DNA from: UMGS1519 sp050951095
GTDB lineage: Bacteria > Actinomycetota > Coriobacteriia > Coriobacteriales > Eggerthellaceae
DNA: 64,000 nt
NCBI GenBank assembly: GCA_050951095.1
Contig: JBMNIQ010000002.1
Location: 62,001-126,000, forward strand
Direction: 5' to 3'
The notes beneath the pieces are model-generated. The model was not told the DNA's origin and did not search any database. It saw only the letters and a list, made by a program, of their open reading frames with translations. How positions within the stretch are numbered: position 1 is the stretch's first letter; every line of letters starts with the position of its first letter. Shown here piece after piece: positions 25,312 through 34,301 of this stretch. The translations under genes were made by a program, and so were the position numbers.

Positions 25312-26898
25312 CTAGCGCTCCGCTACGGGAGCCGCCTTCGTCTGCTTCAGATACTCCATGATACCCGCTGCCGCGCGCTTGCCCGCGCCCATGGCGCGAA
25401 TGACCGTGGCCGCGCCGATGACGGAGTCGCCGCCGGCGAACACGCCGGGGACGGACGTGGCGCCCGTCTCCGGGTCCACCACGATCAGGTTGCGGTCCGT
25501 GAATTCCAGATCCGGCGTGGTCTTCTGGATAAGCGTGTTCGTCTTCGAGCCCACGGCTATGACGACCGTGTCCGCGGGAATGGAGAACTCGGATTCCAAT
25601 ATGGGGCGCGGACGGCGGCGGCCGCTTTCATCTGCTGCACCCAGCTCCATGCGCAGGCAGCGCATCTCCTTCACCCAGCCGTTCTCGTCGCCCACGATGC
25701 GCGCAGGACCCGTGAGCAGCTCGAACTTCACGCCCTCCTCCTGGGCATGGCGAATCTCCTCGTCGCGCGCCGGCATCTCCTCGCGGCCGCGTCGGTACAC
25801 CACCGTCACGTCGGCACCCAGGCGCCGCGCCGTGCGCGCGGCGTCCATGGCCACGTTGCCGCCGCCCACCACAATGCAGCGTTCGCCCATGTAGACGGGC
25901 GTTTCGTATTCCGGGAAGCGGTACGCCTTCATCAGGTTCACGCGCGTCAGCAGCTCGTTCGCCGCCATGACGCCGTCCAGCGCCTCGCCGGGCACGTTCA
26001 TGTACGTGGGCGCGCCGGCGCCCGTGCCCAGGAACACGGCGTCGAACCCGCAGCGGTCCAACAGCTCGTGCACGTCGTATATCTTGCCGATGACGTGGTT
26101 CACCTGAAAATCCACGCCCAAGTCCGCAATGGAACCGACCTCTTGCGCGATGAGCGATTTCGGCAGGCGGAATTCCGGGATGCCGTACGCCAGCACGCCG
26201 CCGACGGTATGCAGCGCCTCGAACACGGTCGTTTTCACGCCCTGCTTCGCAAGGGTGCCGGCGCACGTCAGCGATGCCGGGCCGGAGCCCACGCAGGCCA
26301 CGGACTTCCGCGCGAATACGGACCGGTCCTCCAGGGCCTCGTCTTCCGCCTCATGCGCCAGCACGGCGGCCATAGCCTGGTCGGGATGCTCCTGCGCCCA
26401 ATCCGCCACGAAGCGCTCCAGGTTGCCGATGCCCACCGGGTCGCCGCGGCGGCCGCGCATGCAGTGGCCTTCGCACTGCGTTTCCTGCGGGCACACGCGC
26501 CCGCAGATGGCGGGAAGCGAATTCGCGCTCTTCACCAGCGCATATGCCTCCGCGAACAGCCCTTCGGCCACCAGCGCTATGAACTCGCGCACCTGCACGC
26601 CCACCGGGCAGCCGGCCGAGCAGGGCTCCTTCGGGCAGCCCAGGCAGCGACGCGCCTCGTTCATGGCCATCTCCGGCGTGTATCCCAGGGCCACCTCGTC
26701 GAAGTTGCCTATGCGCAGCAGTGCCGGCTGCGACGGCATGGGGGTCTTCTCCTGCTGCAGGTTCCGCTCGGGCTTCGCGGCGGTAGCGGGCTTTGCAGCC
26801 GCACTCCCCTGAGACGCGCCCTGTGCTTCCGCCGTATCCGCCGCAGCCTTCGCGGCCTTCTTCTTCGCCTTCTTGTCCTTGTCGCCCTTCTTCGCCAT
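25312..26898 (-). CDS. nfnB: NfnB-type NADPH/ferredoxin oxidoreductase subunit (GltD-like flavoprotein)
   Basis: A 528-residue GltD-family iron-sulfur flavoprotein. After a Lys/Ala-rich N-terminal extension (residues 1-60) come the two [4Fe-4S] motifs (CLGCPKEPCSAGCPV and CGRVCPQETQCEGHC), then the FAD Rossmann motif VGSGPASLTCAG and the NADPH motif VVGGGNVAMDAARTARRLGA. The C-terminal GVFAGGDSVIGAATVIRAMG closes the FAD site. With the NfnA gene one base upstream this fits the electron-bifurcating NADH-dependent reduced ferredoxin:NADP oxidoreductase. The start at 26898 follows AAGGAGG. The N-terminal extension is unusual for NfnB. Confidence 0.9.
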   Translation of the reverse strand: MAKKGDKDKKAKKKAAKAAADTAEAQGASQGSAAAKPATAAKPERNLQQEKTPMPSQPALLRIGNFDEVALGYTPEMAMNEARRCLGCPKEPCSAGCPVGVQVREFIALVAEGLFAEAYALVKSANSLPAICGRVCPQETQCEGHCMRGRRGDPVGIGNLERFVADWAQEHPDQAMAAVLAHEAEDEALEDRSVFARKSVACVGSGPASLTCAGTLAKQGVKTTVFEALHTVGGVLAYGIPEFRLPKSLIAQEVGSIADLGVDFQVNHVIGKIYDVHELLDRCGFDAVFLGTGAGAPTYMNVPGEALDGVMAANELLTRVNLMKAYRFPEYETPVYMGERCIVVGGGNVAMDAARTARRLGADVTVVYRRGREEMPARDEEIRHAQEEGVKFELLTGPARIVGDENGWVKEMRCLRMELGAADESGRRRPRPILESEFSIPADTVVIAVGSKTNTLIQKTTPDLEFTDRNLIVVDPETGATSVPGVFAGGDSVIGAATVIRAMGAGKRAAAGIMEYLKQTKAAPVAER

Positions 26899-26899
26899 G

Positions 26900-27736
26900 C
26901 TACTTCCTCCTTGCGCAGTCGGCCGCATGCTCCACGGCTATCTTCTCGAACCGGGAGAACTGCATGTCGCGCCGGTACGCCTCGTCGAAGTCCACCAGAT
27001 GGCCGTCGAAATCTGGGCCGTCCACGCACGCGTGCTTGTATTCGCCGCCCACTTTCACGCGGCAACATCCGCACATGCCGGTGCCGTCGATCATCAGCGT
27101 GTTCATGGAGACGATGGTCTTGATGCCGTACGGGCGGGTGAGCTCCGAGATGGCCTTCATCATGACCACCGGCCCGATGGCGATGACCAGGTCGTACTGC
27201 TCGCCGGAGTCGATGAGCTCCTGCAGCGCCGCCGTCACGAAGCCCTGGTTGCCGTTGCTGCCGTCGTCCGTCATGACAATGAGGCGGTCCGCGATAGCCG
27301 CCATCTCCTTCTCCATCAGCACCAGGTCCTTCGTGCGGAAGCCCGTGATCACATCCACCTTCGCGTGCATATCATGCAGCGTCCACGCCTCCGGGTAGGC
27401 GATGGCCGTGCCCAGCCCGCCGCCGATGACGCAGGCGTGCTTCACGTGCGAAAGGTCTGTGGGATTGCCCAGCGGCCCCACGAAGTCAAGCAGGCTGTCG
27501 CCCTTCTTCAACGTCGCCAGCCGCTGCGTGGTGGCGCCCACGATCTGGAAGACCACGGACACCGTGCCCGTGCGCTTGTTCGCCGTGCTGATGGTCAGGG
27601 GAATGCGCTCGCCCCGCTCGTCGATGCGCAGGATGATGAATTGCCCCGGCCGCGCCTTGCGGGCTATCTCCGGCGCCAGCACGGTCATGCGCACGACTTC
27701 GGCGTTCAGCGGCACCGCCTTTACGATCTGGTACAC
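26900..27736 (-). CDS. nfnA: NfnA-type ferredoxin-NADP reductase-like subunit
   Basis: A 278-residue flavin/NAD-binding protein of the sulfide dehydrogenase alpha/NfnA family. The FAD domain has RIPLTISTANKRTGTVSVVF, the NAD domain GGGLGTAIAYPE, and the [2Fe-2S] site lies in GMCGCCRVKVGGEYKHACVD. A GTG start at 27736 is proposed: it gives the family N-terminus VYQIVKAVPL and has GAGGGGG six bases upstream. The frame stays open to 27820 but that adds an Arg-rich stretch with no ribosome binding site. It pairs with nfnB, and the complex links NADH, NADPH and ferredoxin pools. Confidence 0.9.
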   Translation of the reverse strand: MYQIVKAVPLNAEVVRMTVLAPEIARKARPGQFIILRIDERGERIPLTISTANKRTGTVSVVFQIVGATTQRLATLKKGDSLLDFVGPLGNPTDLSHVKHACVIGGGLGTAIAYPEAWTLHDMHAKVDVITGFRTKDLVLMEKEMAAIADRLIVMTDDGSNGNQGFVTAALQELIDSGEQYDLVIAIGPVVMMKAISELTRPYGIKTIVSMNTLMIDGTGMCGCCRVKVGGEYKHACVDGPDFDGHLVDFDEAYRRDMQFSRFEKIAVEHAADCARRK

Positions 27737-27821
27737 CTTCGGCCCCCTCGCTGCGGGTCGTGTCGCTTCCCGGCGAACGCGAACCGCGCCCGACCCCGTC
27801 TCCGGCAACACGCCCGACAAA

Positions 27822-27866
27822 TGAAAACGGCCGTCGCATCTTGCGCAAACAAGATGCGACGGCCTT
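27822..27866 (-). terminator. Rho-independent terminator of serA
   Basis: GGCCGTCGCATCTTG (27829-27843) and its exact complement (27850-27864) form a 15-bp stem with a six-base loop; the minus-strand product continues GTTTTCATTT. It separates serA from the nfn unit. Confidence 0.85.
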
Positions 27867-27886
27867 CGTTGCCCTGTTCGCAGTCT

Positions 27887-29053
27887 CTATTTAATCACAC
27901 GGACGCGGCGCACGCCCTCGATTGCGGCGATCTTCTCAACAGCGGCATCGTCGACGTCGGCCTCGACGTCGATCAGCGTGTAGGCATTGTCGCCCTTGCC
28001 GTTGTTCGCCATATTCGCGATGTTCACGTTCGCGTCGCCCAGGATGGCCGTGATCTTGCTCAGGATGGCCGGCACGTTCTTATGCAGGACGCAGACGCGC
28101 GCGATGCCGGCGCGGATACCGCCCATGTTGTTCACCGGGTAGTTCACGGAGTTCACGATGATGCCGTTCTCGATGTAGTCCGTCAGCTCCTTGGCGGCCA
28201 TGATCGCGCAGTTGTCCTCGGCCTCCTCCGTGGAAGCGCCCAGGTGCGGCAGCACGATGGCGTTCTTCATCTTCATCGCGGCGGGGATGGCGAAGTCCGT
28301 CACGTAATGGGCCACCTTGCCGGACTCCAGGCCGGCAGCCATGGCGTCGTTGTCGACCAGCGTGTCGCGGGCGAAGTTCAGGAAGTTCACGCCCTCCTTC
28401 ATCTGCGCGATGGCATCGGCGTTGATCATGCCCTTCGTGTCGGCCGTTGCCGGAACGTGGATGGTGATGTAGTCGGCGTTCTTGTAGATGTCGTTCACGT
28501 CCGTCACATGCGTCACGGCGTTGTCGATGCGCCATGCGGCGTTCACGGACAGGAACGGATCGTAGCCGTAGACGTCCATGCCCAGCGCGATGGCGGCGTT
28601 CGAAACCAGCGCGCCGATGGCGCCCAGGCCGATGACGCCCAGCTTCTTGCCCTTCAGCTCGTTGCCGGCGAAGGCCTTCTTCGCCTTCTCGCGCGTCTTC
28701 GCGATGTTCTCGTCGTCCGCGTTTTCCTTGCACCACTCAATGCCGCCGATGATGTCGCGGCTTGCCAGCAGCAGGCCGGCGATGACCAGTTCCTTCACGG
28801 CGTTCGCGTTCGCGCCCGGCGTGTTGAAGACCACGATGCCCTCTTCGGCGCAGCGGTCCAGCGGGATGTTGTTCACGCCGGCGCCGGCGCGGGCGATGGC
28901 CAGCAGGTTGTCGGAGAACTCCATGTCGTGCATCGCGGCAGAGCGCACCATGATGCCGTCAGCCTGGTTGATATCGTCAGTCAGCTCGTAGTTGTCGGGC
29001 AGCGTATCCGTGCCCTTCTTGGAAATGTTGTTCAGGCAATGAACGTAACGCAT
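27887..29053 (-). CDS. serA: D-3-phosphoglycerate dehydrogenase-like protein with ACT domain
   Basis: A 388-residue D-2-hydroxyacid dehydrogenase of the short SerA type. The NAD motif is GVIGLGAIGALVSNAA (residues 139-154), the catalytic Arg is Arg229 (FARDTLVDN) and the catalytic His is His270 (LPHLGASTEEAEDN). Residues about 318-388 form an ACT domain for serine feedback. The glutamate of the usual DFPxEE motif appears to be missing: the aligned stretch reads TDFAIPAAM (252-260). AAAGGA precedes the start. Monocistronic with terminator; no serB or serC nearby. Confidence 0.88.
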   Translation of the reverse strand: MRYVHCLNNISKKGTDTLPDNYELTDDINQADGIMVRSAAMHDMEFSDNLLAIARAGAGVNNIPLDRCAEEGIVVFNTPGANANAVKELVIAGLLLASRDIIGGIEWCKENADDENIAKTREKAKKAFAGNELKGKKLGVIGLGAIGALVSNAAIALGMDVYGYDPFLSVNAAWRIDNAVTHVTDVNDIYKNADYITIHVPATADTKGMINADAIAQMKEGVNFLNFARDTLVDNDAMAAGLESGKVAHYVTDFAIPAAMKMKNAIVLPHLGASTEEAEDNCAIMAAKELTDYIENGIIVNSVNYPVNNMGGIRAGIARVCVLHKNVPAILSKITAILGDANVNIANMANNGKGDNAYTLIDVEADVDDAAVEKIAAIEGVRRVRVIK

Positions 29054-29218
29054 GAAGCAGTGTCCTTTCTCACGCCCCTGAGGGAAGAAGCCCGCCTTCC
29101 CTTCTCCGATATCCGTCCACTATAGCCGAATTACGTAACAGGGAAGTAAAAACCCTCATTTTGTGTAGGATTTTACGGTCAACGACATCGCAGCAGCTCA
29201 TCGGGCCGCCATCGGCAT

Positions 29219-29845
29219 CTAACGGCCTTCCTTCAGCAGGCGGCCCAGGCGTGCGAAATCCTCTTCCAGGTACTCGCGCTTGCTCCGGTCGTAGATGGCC
29301 GCGGCAGGATGGAAGATGGGCATGACCTTGAAGCGGCCGGCCTGGTGCAGTGTGCCGCGCAGGCGCGTGATGCCCGTCTCCGTCTTCAGGATGAATTTCG
29401 TGGCGAAGTTCCCCAGCGTCACGATGTACTCCGGATCGATGGTGCGCGTCTGTTCGCGCAGGAAATCCGCGCAGGCCTGTATCTCCTCGGGACGGGGGTT
29501 GCGGTTTCCCGGCGGACGGCATTTCAGCACGTTCGCAATGTACACGTCCTCGCGCTTCAGGCCCGCGATATCCAGCAGCTCGTTCAGGTACTGGCCCGCC
29601 TTGCCCACGAACGGCTCCCCCTGCAGGTCCTCGTTCTTTCCGGGCGCTTCGCCCACGATCATGACGCGCGCGTGCGGATTGCCCACGCCGAACACCAGGT
29701 TCGTGCGCGTCTGGCACAGCTCGCAACCGCGGCAGTCGCGTGCCAGAGCCTCGATGACGTCCAGCGGCATCTGCTCGTTCTTGATGGGAGGGCGGCCGTC
29801 ATCCGCCAGCGGCGAATGCGGCGCGGGATGTATCTCGTCCGCCAT
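29219..29845 (-). CDS. Family 4 uracil-DNA glycosylase (iron-sulfur type)
   Basis: A 208-residue type 4 uracil-DNA glycosylase. The four iron-sulfur ligands are provided by CRGCELC (around residue 38) together with later cysteines including CRPPGNRNP. Other motifs are GEAPGKNEDLQGEPFVGKAG (water-activating and uracil loop) and the C-terminal FHPAAAIYD. It removes uracil from DNA. It follows alr by nine bases and is probably cotranscribed with it. No clear ribosome binding site is seen, which suggests translational coupling. Confidence 0.93.
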   Translation of the reverse strand: MADEIHPAPHSPLADDGRPPIKNEQMPLDVIEALARDCRGCELCQTRTNLVFGVGNPHARVMIVGEAPGKNEDLQGEPFVGKAGQYLNELLDIAGLKREDVYIANVLKCRPPGNRNPRPEEIQACADFLREQTRTIDPEYIVTLGNFATKFILKTETGITRLRGTLHQAGRFKVMPIFHPAAAIYDRSKREYLEEDFARLGRLLKEGR

Positions 29846-29854
29846 GGCGCGTCA

Positions 29855-31141
29855 CTAGTTCCAGAAACGGGGCATGCGGTGCGAATACCCGATGGTGATC
29901 TCGTGCTGGATGGTGCCGGCCAGGCGCGCCTGGTCGTCCACGGACGCATAGCAGTCGCCATCCACGCCCACGATGGTCACCACGTCGCCCACATGCGGCT
30001 CCACGCGCCGCAGCGTGGGAGAGGTGCGCAGGTCCACTTCGAACATGCACTGGTCCATGCAGATGTTGCCCACTTGGGGGAAGCGGCGGCCCTGCAGGAT
30101 GAACTCCACGCGGCCGGAAAGCGCGCGCTTCAAGCCGTCCGCATAGCCCACGGGAATCGTGCAGATCATCACGCTGCCCGGGCTGCGGTAGTTCAGGCCG
30201 TAGCTGACGCCCTCGCTCATGGGCACGGTCTTCACGGCCGTGATACGCGCGCGGACGCTCATGGCCGGCTCCAGATCCACGGTGCCGATGGTCTCCTTGC
30301 ACGGATGGTAGCCGTAGAGCGAGATGCCCAGGCGCACCATGTCGAAATGAGCTTCGGGATAGCGGAAGATGGCTGCGGAGTTCGCCGCATGCACGATGCC
30401 GGGTTTGATGCCCGCCTGGCGCATGGAGTCCAGCGCCGTGTTGAAATGCTTCAGCTGAATCTGGAAGTCCAGCGTCTCGGACATATCGGCCGTGGCGAAA
30501 TGCGTGAACGTTCCCTCCAGGTCAAGCGCCCTATGGAACGCGATGCGGCTCATGAACGGCAGCACCTCGTCAAAGCGGACGCCGATGCGGTTCATGCCCG
30601 TGTTCACAGCCAGATGATAGGGCGCGCGCATGTTGCGTTCGTCCGCGGCTTCCGCGTAGGCGATGGCGAACTCGACGGAATACACGGAAGGCTGCAGCTT
30701 GTACCCCAGCAGCAGCGGCACTGATTCGATGGGCGGTTCGGACAGGATCAGAATCGGCGCGTTCAGCTTCGCCTTGCGCAGCTCGATGCCCTCGTCCACC
30801 GTCGCCACGCCCAGCGCCTCTGCACCGGCGTTCAGGGCCGCGCGGGCGCATTGGACGGCGCCGTGGCCGTACCCGTCCGCCTTCACCACCGCCATCAGGC
30901 GCACGCCGGGACGCAGGAACCTGCGTGCCTCGCGCACGTTATGCTGGATGGCCTTCGTGTCGATCTCCACCCACGACCAGCGGCGCTGGTACTCCGGGAT
31001 GGCATCGATCTCCTCCTGCGTGAACGGGACCGCTTCGCCCCGATTGCGCTCGGACGTTTTCGGAACCGTGAAATTCGAACCGCGCTTTGCAAACCCCGTG
31101 AATCCATTTGGCAGATCGTCCATGCGCACCTTGCCTTCCAT
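29855..31141 (-). CDS. alr: Alanine racemase
   Basis: A 428-residue fold-type III PLP enzyme. The PLP lysine is in LMAVVKADGYGHGAVQ, the second catalytic Tyr in EGVSYGLNYRSPG, and GNICMDQCMFEVDL is the conserved Met-Asp loop. It makes D-alanine for peptidoglycan. There is an N-terminal extension of about 50 residues before the WVEIDTKAI barrel start, longer than in most Alr proteins. The start is ambiguous: ATG at 31141 (used here) or 31123, which has AAGG at better spacing. A TATAAT lies just upstream. It is followed by the uracil-DNA glycosylase gene. Confidence 0.94.
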   Translation of the reverse strand: MEGKVRMDDLPNGFTGFAKRGSNFTVPKTSERNRGEAVPFTQEEIDAIPEYQRRWSWVEIDTKAIQHNVREARRFLRPGVRLMAVVKADGYGHGAVQCARAALNAGAEALGVATVDEGIELRKAKLNAPILILSEPPIESVPLLLGYKLQPSVYSVEFAIAYAEAADERNMRAPYHLAVNTGMNRIGVRFDEVLPFMSRIAFHRALDLEGTFTHFATADMSETLDFQIQLKHFNTALDSMRQAGIKPGIVHAANSAAIFRYPEAHFDMVRLGISLYGYHPCKETIGTVDLEPAMSVRARITAVKTVPMSEGVSYGLNYRSPGSVMICTIPVGYADGLKRALSGRVEFILQGRRFPQVGNICMDQCMFEVDLRTSPTLRRVEPHVGDVVTIVGVDGDCYASVDDQARLAGTIQHEITIGYSHRMPRFWN

Positions 31142-31158
31142 CAATTTCTGTATAGCTG

Positions 31159-31164
31159 ACCTAT
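31159..31164 (-). promoter_or_regulatory. -10 box of alr
   Basis: A perfect TATAAT on the minus strand lies 18 bases before the ATG at 31141 and overlaps the last base of ecfT. It would give a very short leader and favours a start at 31141 or 31123 over longer frames. Confidence 0.55.
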
Positions 31165-32024
31165 TATAGCGCCGCGGCAACGACGATGCAGAACGCCAGC
31201 CCGCCCGTCAACGTCGCGACATCCCCGGCACCCATGCGCAGCGGGTGCAGCGTGGTGCGGCGCTCGCCGGCGCCGTAGCAGCGCGCGTCGAACGCGTAGC
31301 CCAAACGTTCCGCACGCCGGAACAGGTTCACGAACAGGGGAATGAACACGGCGCTCCATGCCTTCAGCTTTCCCCAGAAGCTGCCATCCTCGAAATGCGC
31401 CCCGCGCGCCTGCTGCGCCAAGCGGATGCTTTCCGCTTCCTGCGCCAACAACGGAATGAAGCGCAGCGCAACGGAAAACACCATCGCGATATCGTCCACC
31501 GGCACACGGACACGCCGCAACGGCGACAGGAAGCAGGAAACGGCGCCCACCAGCAGCGTGGACGGCGTGGAATAGGCAACCACGAAGCTTGCCAGTGTCA
31601 GCAGCAGGATGCGGACCACCACGAAACAGCCTGTGACGCAGCCGCCCGGAAGGAATGCGAACGTCCCCGCGAGATAGATGGGGTCGGCTTCGGCGAACGC
31701 GCCTGCCGCAGCGCTCCCCGCGCTGTAGCCGTACGCATTCGCAGCCTGCTGCGGGTCGAACGCGAACGCATTGAACGTCCACGTGAACAACAGGATTACA
31801 TACAGCGGCACCAACGTGGCCAACAGGCGGCCCGCCGGCAGGCGCGATGCTGCGAAGGCGCACACAAAGGCCGCCGCAAACAGCGCCATGCCTGTCCACG
31901 TATCAATGAAGAACAAGGCGATGGAATACGCGAACAGCAGCACGATTTTCACACGCGCATCGGCGCGATGGACGGCGGAATCTCGCGGCAGATATGTGGT
32001 CAGCGTGGGAAGCATGGCATCCAT
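31164..32024 (-). CDS. ecfT: EcfT/CbiQ-type transmembrane component of an ECF transporter
   Basis: About 286 residues. It opens with the family N-terminus (TTYLPRDSAVHRADARVKIV), has several membrane helices, and carries the two ATPase-coupling Ala-Arg motifs in the C-terminal part (QQARGAHFEDG and FDARCYGAGERR). EcfT couples EcfA1/EcfA2 ATPases to vitamin-binding S components. In many Gram-positive bacteria ecfA1-ecfA2-ecfT follows rplQ; here ecfT follows rplQ but both ATPase genes are missing. The start is uncertain (32024 or 32015). A terminator separates it from rplQ. Confidence 0.85.
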   Translation of the reverse strand: MDAMLPTLTTYLPRDSAVHRADARVKIVLLFAYSIALFFIDTWTGMALFAAAFVCAFAASRLPAGRLLATLVPLYVILLFTWTFNAFAFDPQQAANAYGYSAGSAAAGAFAEADPIYLAGTFAFLPGGCVTGCFVVVRILLLTLASFVVAYSTPSTLLVGAVSCFLSPLRRVRVPVDDIAMVFSVALRFIPLLAQEAESIRLAQQARGAHFEDGSFWGKLKAWSAVFIPLFVNLFRRAERLGYAFDARCYGAGERRTTLHPLRMGAGDVATLTGGLAFCIVVAAAL

Positions 32025-32139
32025 GATAGAGCATGCACGCGCCTTGCCCGACCACATCGCCCGTCATGCACCGCCCATATCTCCCACGGCCGAGCATCTC
32101 CCGCGGCCCGGCATCTCCCCAGGCCGGTTATCGGGGGAA

Positions 32140-32172
32140 CAGAAAAGGGGCCCCTTACGGGACCCCTTGCTT
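32140..32172 (-). terminator. Rho-independent terminator of the ribosomal-protein operon
   Basis: On the minus strand AAGGGGTCCC pairs with the GGGGCCCCTT side over a short GTAA loop and continues TTTCTGTTCC. It lies 23 bases after the rplQ stop. Confidence 0.85.
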
Positions 32173-32195
32173 TCGCATACGAGATGCGGGTTAGG

Positions 32196-32693
32196 CTATT
32201 CGGCCTTCTCCTCGGCAGCTTCCTCAGCAGGTGCTTCCTCGGTCTTCTCGGCAGGCTTTTCTTCCTTCGGCTGCTCAGCCTTCGGAGCCTCTTCCTTCTT
32301 AGCCGGCTTCTCGTCCTTCTTCTTCGGCTGAACGGGCTCGCGCACCAGCTCCATGATCACCATGGGGGCGTTGTCGCCCTTGCGGTAACCCAGCTTCATG
32401 ATGCGGGTGTAGCCGCCGTTACGGCCGGCGAACATGCCCTGGTCAACCTTGTCGAAGACCTCGCGGACGACCTCGGCATCGCCCAGCCAGGCAATGGCCA
32501 GACGACGGGAGTGCAGGTCACCCTTCTTCGCCCACGTGATGATGCGGTCGACGTCCGGGCGAATCTCCTTAGCACGGGCTTCGACGGTCTTGATGCGGTC
32601 GTTCAGGAACAGAGCAGTGACCAGGCTGCGCTTCATAGCCTTGGTGTGGCTGGCATCGGTGCCCAGCTTACGACCCTTCTTGTAGTGTCTCAT
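32196..32693 (-). CDS. rplQ: 50S ribosomal protein L17
   Basis: A 165-residue L17. Residues 1-115 are the conserved domain (MRHYKKGRKLGTDASHTKAM). Residues about 118-165 are a low-complexity Lys/Glu/Ala/Pro tail ending in EEAAEEKAE, so the protein is longer than the usual 115-130 residues. Last gene of the rpmJ-rpsM-rpsK-rpsD-rpoA-rplQ run, nine bases after rpoA. Confidence 0.97.
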   Translation of the reverse strand: MRHYKKGRKLGTDASHTKAMKRSLVTALFLNDRIKTVEARAKEIRPDVDRIITWAKKGDLHSRRLAIAWLGDAEVVREVFDKVDQGMFAGRNGGYTRIMKLGYRKGDNAPMVIMELVREPVQPKKKDEKPAKKEEAPKAEQPKEEKPAEKTEEAPAEEAAEEKAE

Positions 32694-32702
32694 TGACTTC
32701 TC

Positions 32703-33659
32703 CTATTGCTTCAAGCTGAGACCCATGGAGATCAGCTTGTCCTTGACTTCCTCGATCGACTTGGCGCCGAAGTTGCGGATATTCAGCAGATCGTTTTCGG
32801 AGTACTCGACCAGCTGGCGCACCGAATGGATGCCAGCGCGCTTCAGGCAGTTGTAGGAACGGACGGAAAGGTCCAGATCCTCGATCTGCTTGTCGAGCTC
32901 GGCATTCGCCTTCTGACCCTCGGGGGCGAAGATGGAGGGGGCTTCCGCACCTTCCTCTTCCTCTTCGTCGCGCTGGATCAGACCCAGGAACGCATTCATG
33001 TACTGGTCGATGATATTCGCGGCGCGGCACACAGCGTCCGTCGGGGTGATGGAGCCGTCCGTTTCGACCTCCAGCACCAGACGGTCGTAGTCGGTGCGCT
33101 GACCGACGCGAGTATCGGTGACATTCAGCGTGCAACGGCGCACCGGCGAGAACAGCGAATCGACATGGATGATGCCGATGGGGTCCTCGGTGCGCTTGTT
33201 GCGCTCGGCGGGCACGTAGCCGCGACCCACGCCGATGCGGACCGTCATGTCCAACGTGCCGCCATCGGCGACCGTGGCGATGACATGCTCGGGGTTGATC
33301 AACTCGAACTCGGTCGGCACTTCCAGATCGGCGCCGGTCACCGTGCACGGGCCCTCAGCCAGCACATGCGCAGTCGCTTCTTCGATGTCGTCGTTCAGGG
33401 CACGGAAAACCAGGCCCTTGACGTTCAGCACGATGTCGGTGACATCTTCGATCACGCCCTCAACGGTCGTGAACTCATGCTGCACGCCTTCGATCTTGAT
33501 AGCGGTAGCTTTCGCACCATCGAGGGAAGAGAGCAGGACGCGGCGGATGCTGTTGCCCAGCGTGGTGCCGTAGCCTCGCTCGAGCGGTTCGACGGTATAG
33601 CGCCCAACCGTCTCGTTGATCTCTTCTGCGGTTACTGTCGGCCTCATGAATTCTGTCAT
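32703..33659 (-). CDS. rpoA: DNA-directed RNA polymerase subunit alpha
   Basis: A 318-residue alpha subunit. The N-terminal dimerisation domain (YGTTLGNSIRRVLLSSLDG) fills residues 1-235. An acidic linker (RDEEEEEGAEAP) leads to the C-terminal DNA-binding domain with the helix-hairpin-helix LDLSVRSYNCLKRAGIHSV. Standard position between rpsD and rplQ. Confidence 0.98.
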   Translation of the reverse strand: MTEFMRPTVTAEEINETVGRYTVEPLERGYGTTLGNSIRRVLLSSLDGAKATAIKIEGVQHEFTTVEGVIEDVTDIVLNVKGLVFRALNDDIEEATAHVLAEGPCTVTGADLEVPTEFELINPEHVIATVADGGTLDMTVRIGVGRGYVPAERNKRTEDPIGIIHVDSLFSPVRRCTLNVTDTRVGQRTDYDRLVLEVETDGSITPTDAVCRAANIIDQYMNAFLGLIQRDEEEEEGAEAPSIFAPEGQKANAELDKQIEDLDLSVRSYNCLKRAGIHSVRQLVEYSENDLLNIRNFGAKSIEEVKDKLISMGLSLKQ

Positions 33660-33688
33660 ATTCTTGTAGCCTCCTCGGAAAGCTCCTG

Positions 33689-34285
33689 CTATTTCGAATA
33701 GAGTTCGACGATGAGCTGCTCGCGGATGTCCAGATCGATCTGGTCGCGCAGGGGCAGGCTCAGCACGCTGCCCTGCAGCTTCTCGATGTCAACCTCCAAC
33801 CAAACAGGCACCTGGACGCGCTCGTTCGAAACCAGCGCGCTCTTGATAACCAGCAGGTCCTTAGCCTTCGGGGCAACAGCCACCAGGTCGCCGGGACGGA
33901 CGCGGTACGACGGGATGTCGACGCGCTTGCCGTTGACGGTGATGTGGCCGTGGGACACGGTCTGACGTGCCTCCTTGCGCGTACGGGCGAAGCCCAGACG
34001 GAAGACCACGTTGTCCAGGCGGGACTCCAGGATCTGCATCAGGTTGTCGCCGGTAACGCCGGGCATGGACTTTGCCTTCTTGAAGTAGCCGCGGAACTGC
34101 TTCTCCAGAACGCCGTAGATGAACTTGGCCTTCTGCTTCTCGCGCAGCTGCATGCCGTACTCGCTCTCGCGACGACGACGCTTGGGCTGACGCTTGGATT
34201 CCTTCTTGCTGCTGTATCCCAGAACCACAGGATCGATTCCGAGCTGACGGCAGCGCTTAAGAACCGGAGTTCTATCGATTGCCAT
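33689..34285 (-). CDS. rpsD: 30S ribosomal protein S4
   Basis: A 198-residue S4 with the N-terminal assembly domain (QLREKQKAKFIYGVLEKQFR) and the S4 RNA-binding domain (LESRLDNVVFRLGFARTRKE). Only one cysteine is present near the N-terminus, so this is the zinc-free form. Confidence 0.97.
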   Translation of the reverse strand: MAIDRTPVLKRCRQLGIDPVVLGYSSKKESKRQPKRRRRESEYGMQLREKQKAKFIYGVLEKQFRGYFKKAKSMPGVTGDNLMQILESRLDNVVFRLGFARTRKEARQTVSHGHITVNGKRVDIPSYRVRPGDLVAVAPKAKDLLVIKSALVSNERVQVPVWLEVDIEKLQGSVLSLPLRDQIDLDIREQLIVELYSK

Positions 34286-34301
34286 TAGTGAGTCCTTTCA
34301 A

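Noticed and set aside
24106..27123. A 1005-codon open frame on the plus strand
   Set aside because: It lies antisense to folC, nfnB and nfnA, which have clear catalytic motifs. Composition is Arg/His-rich shadow sequence.
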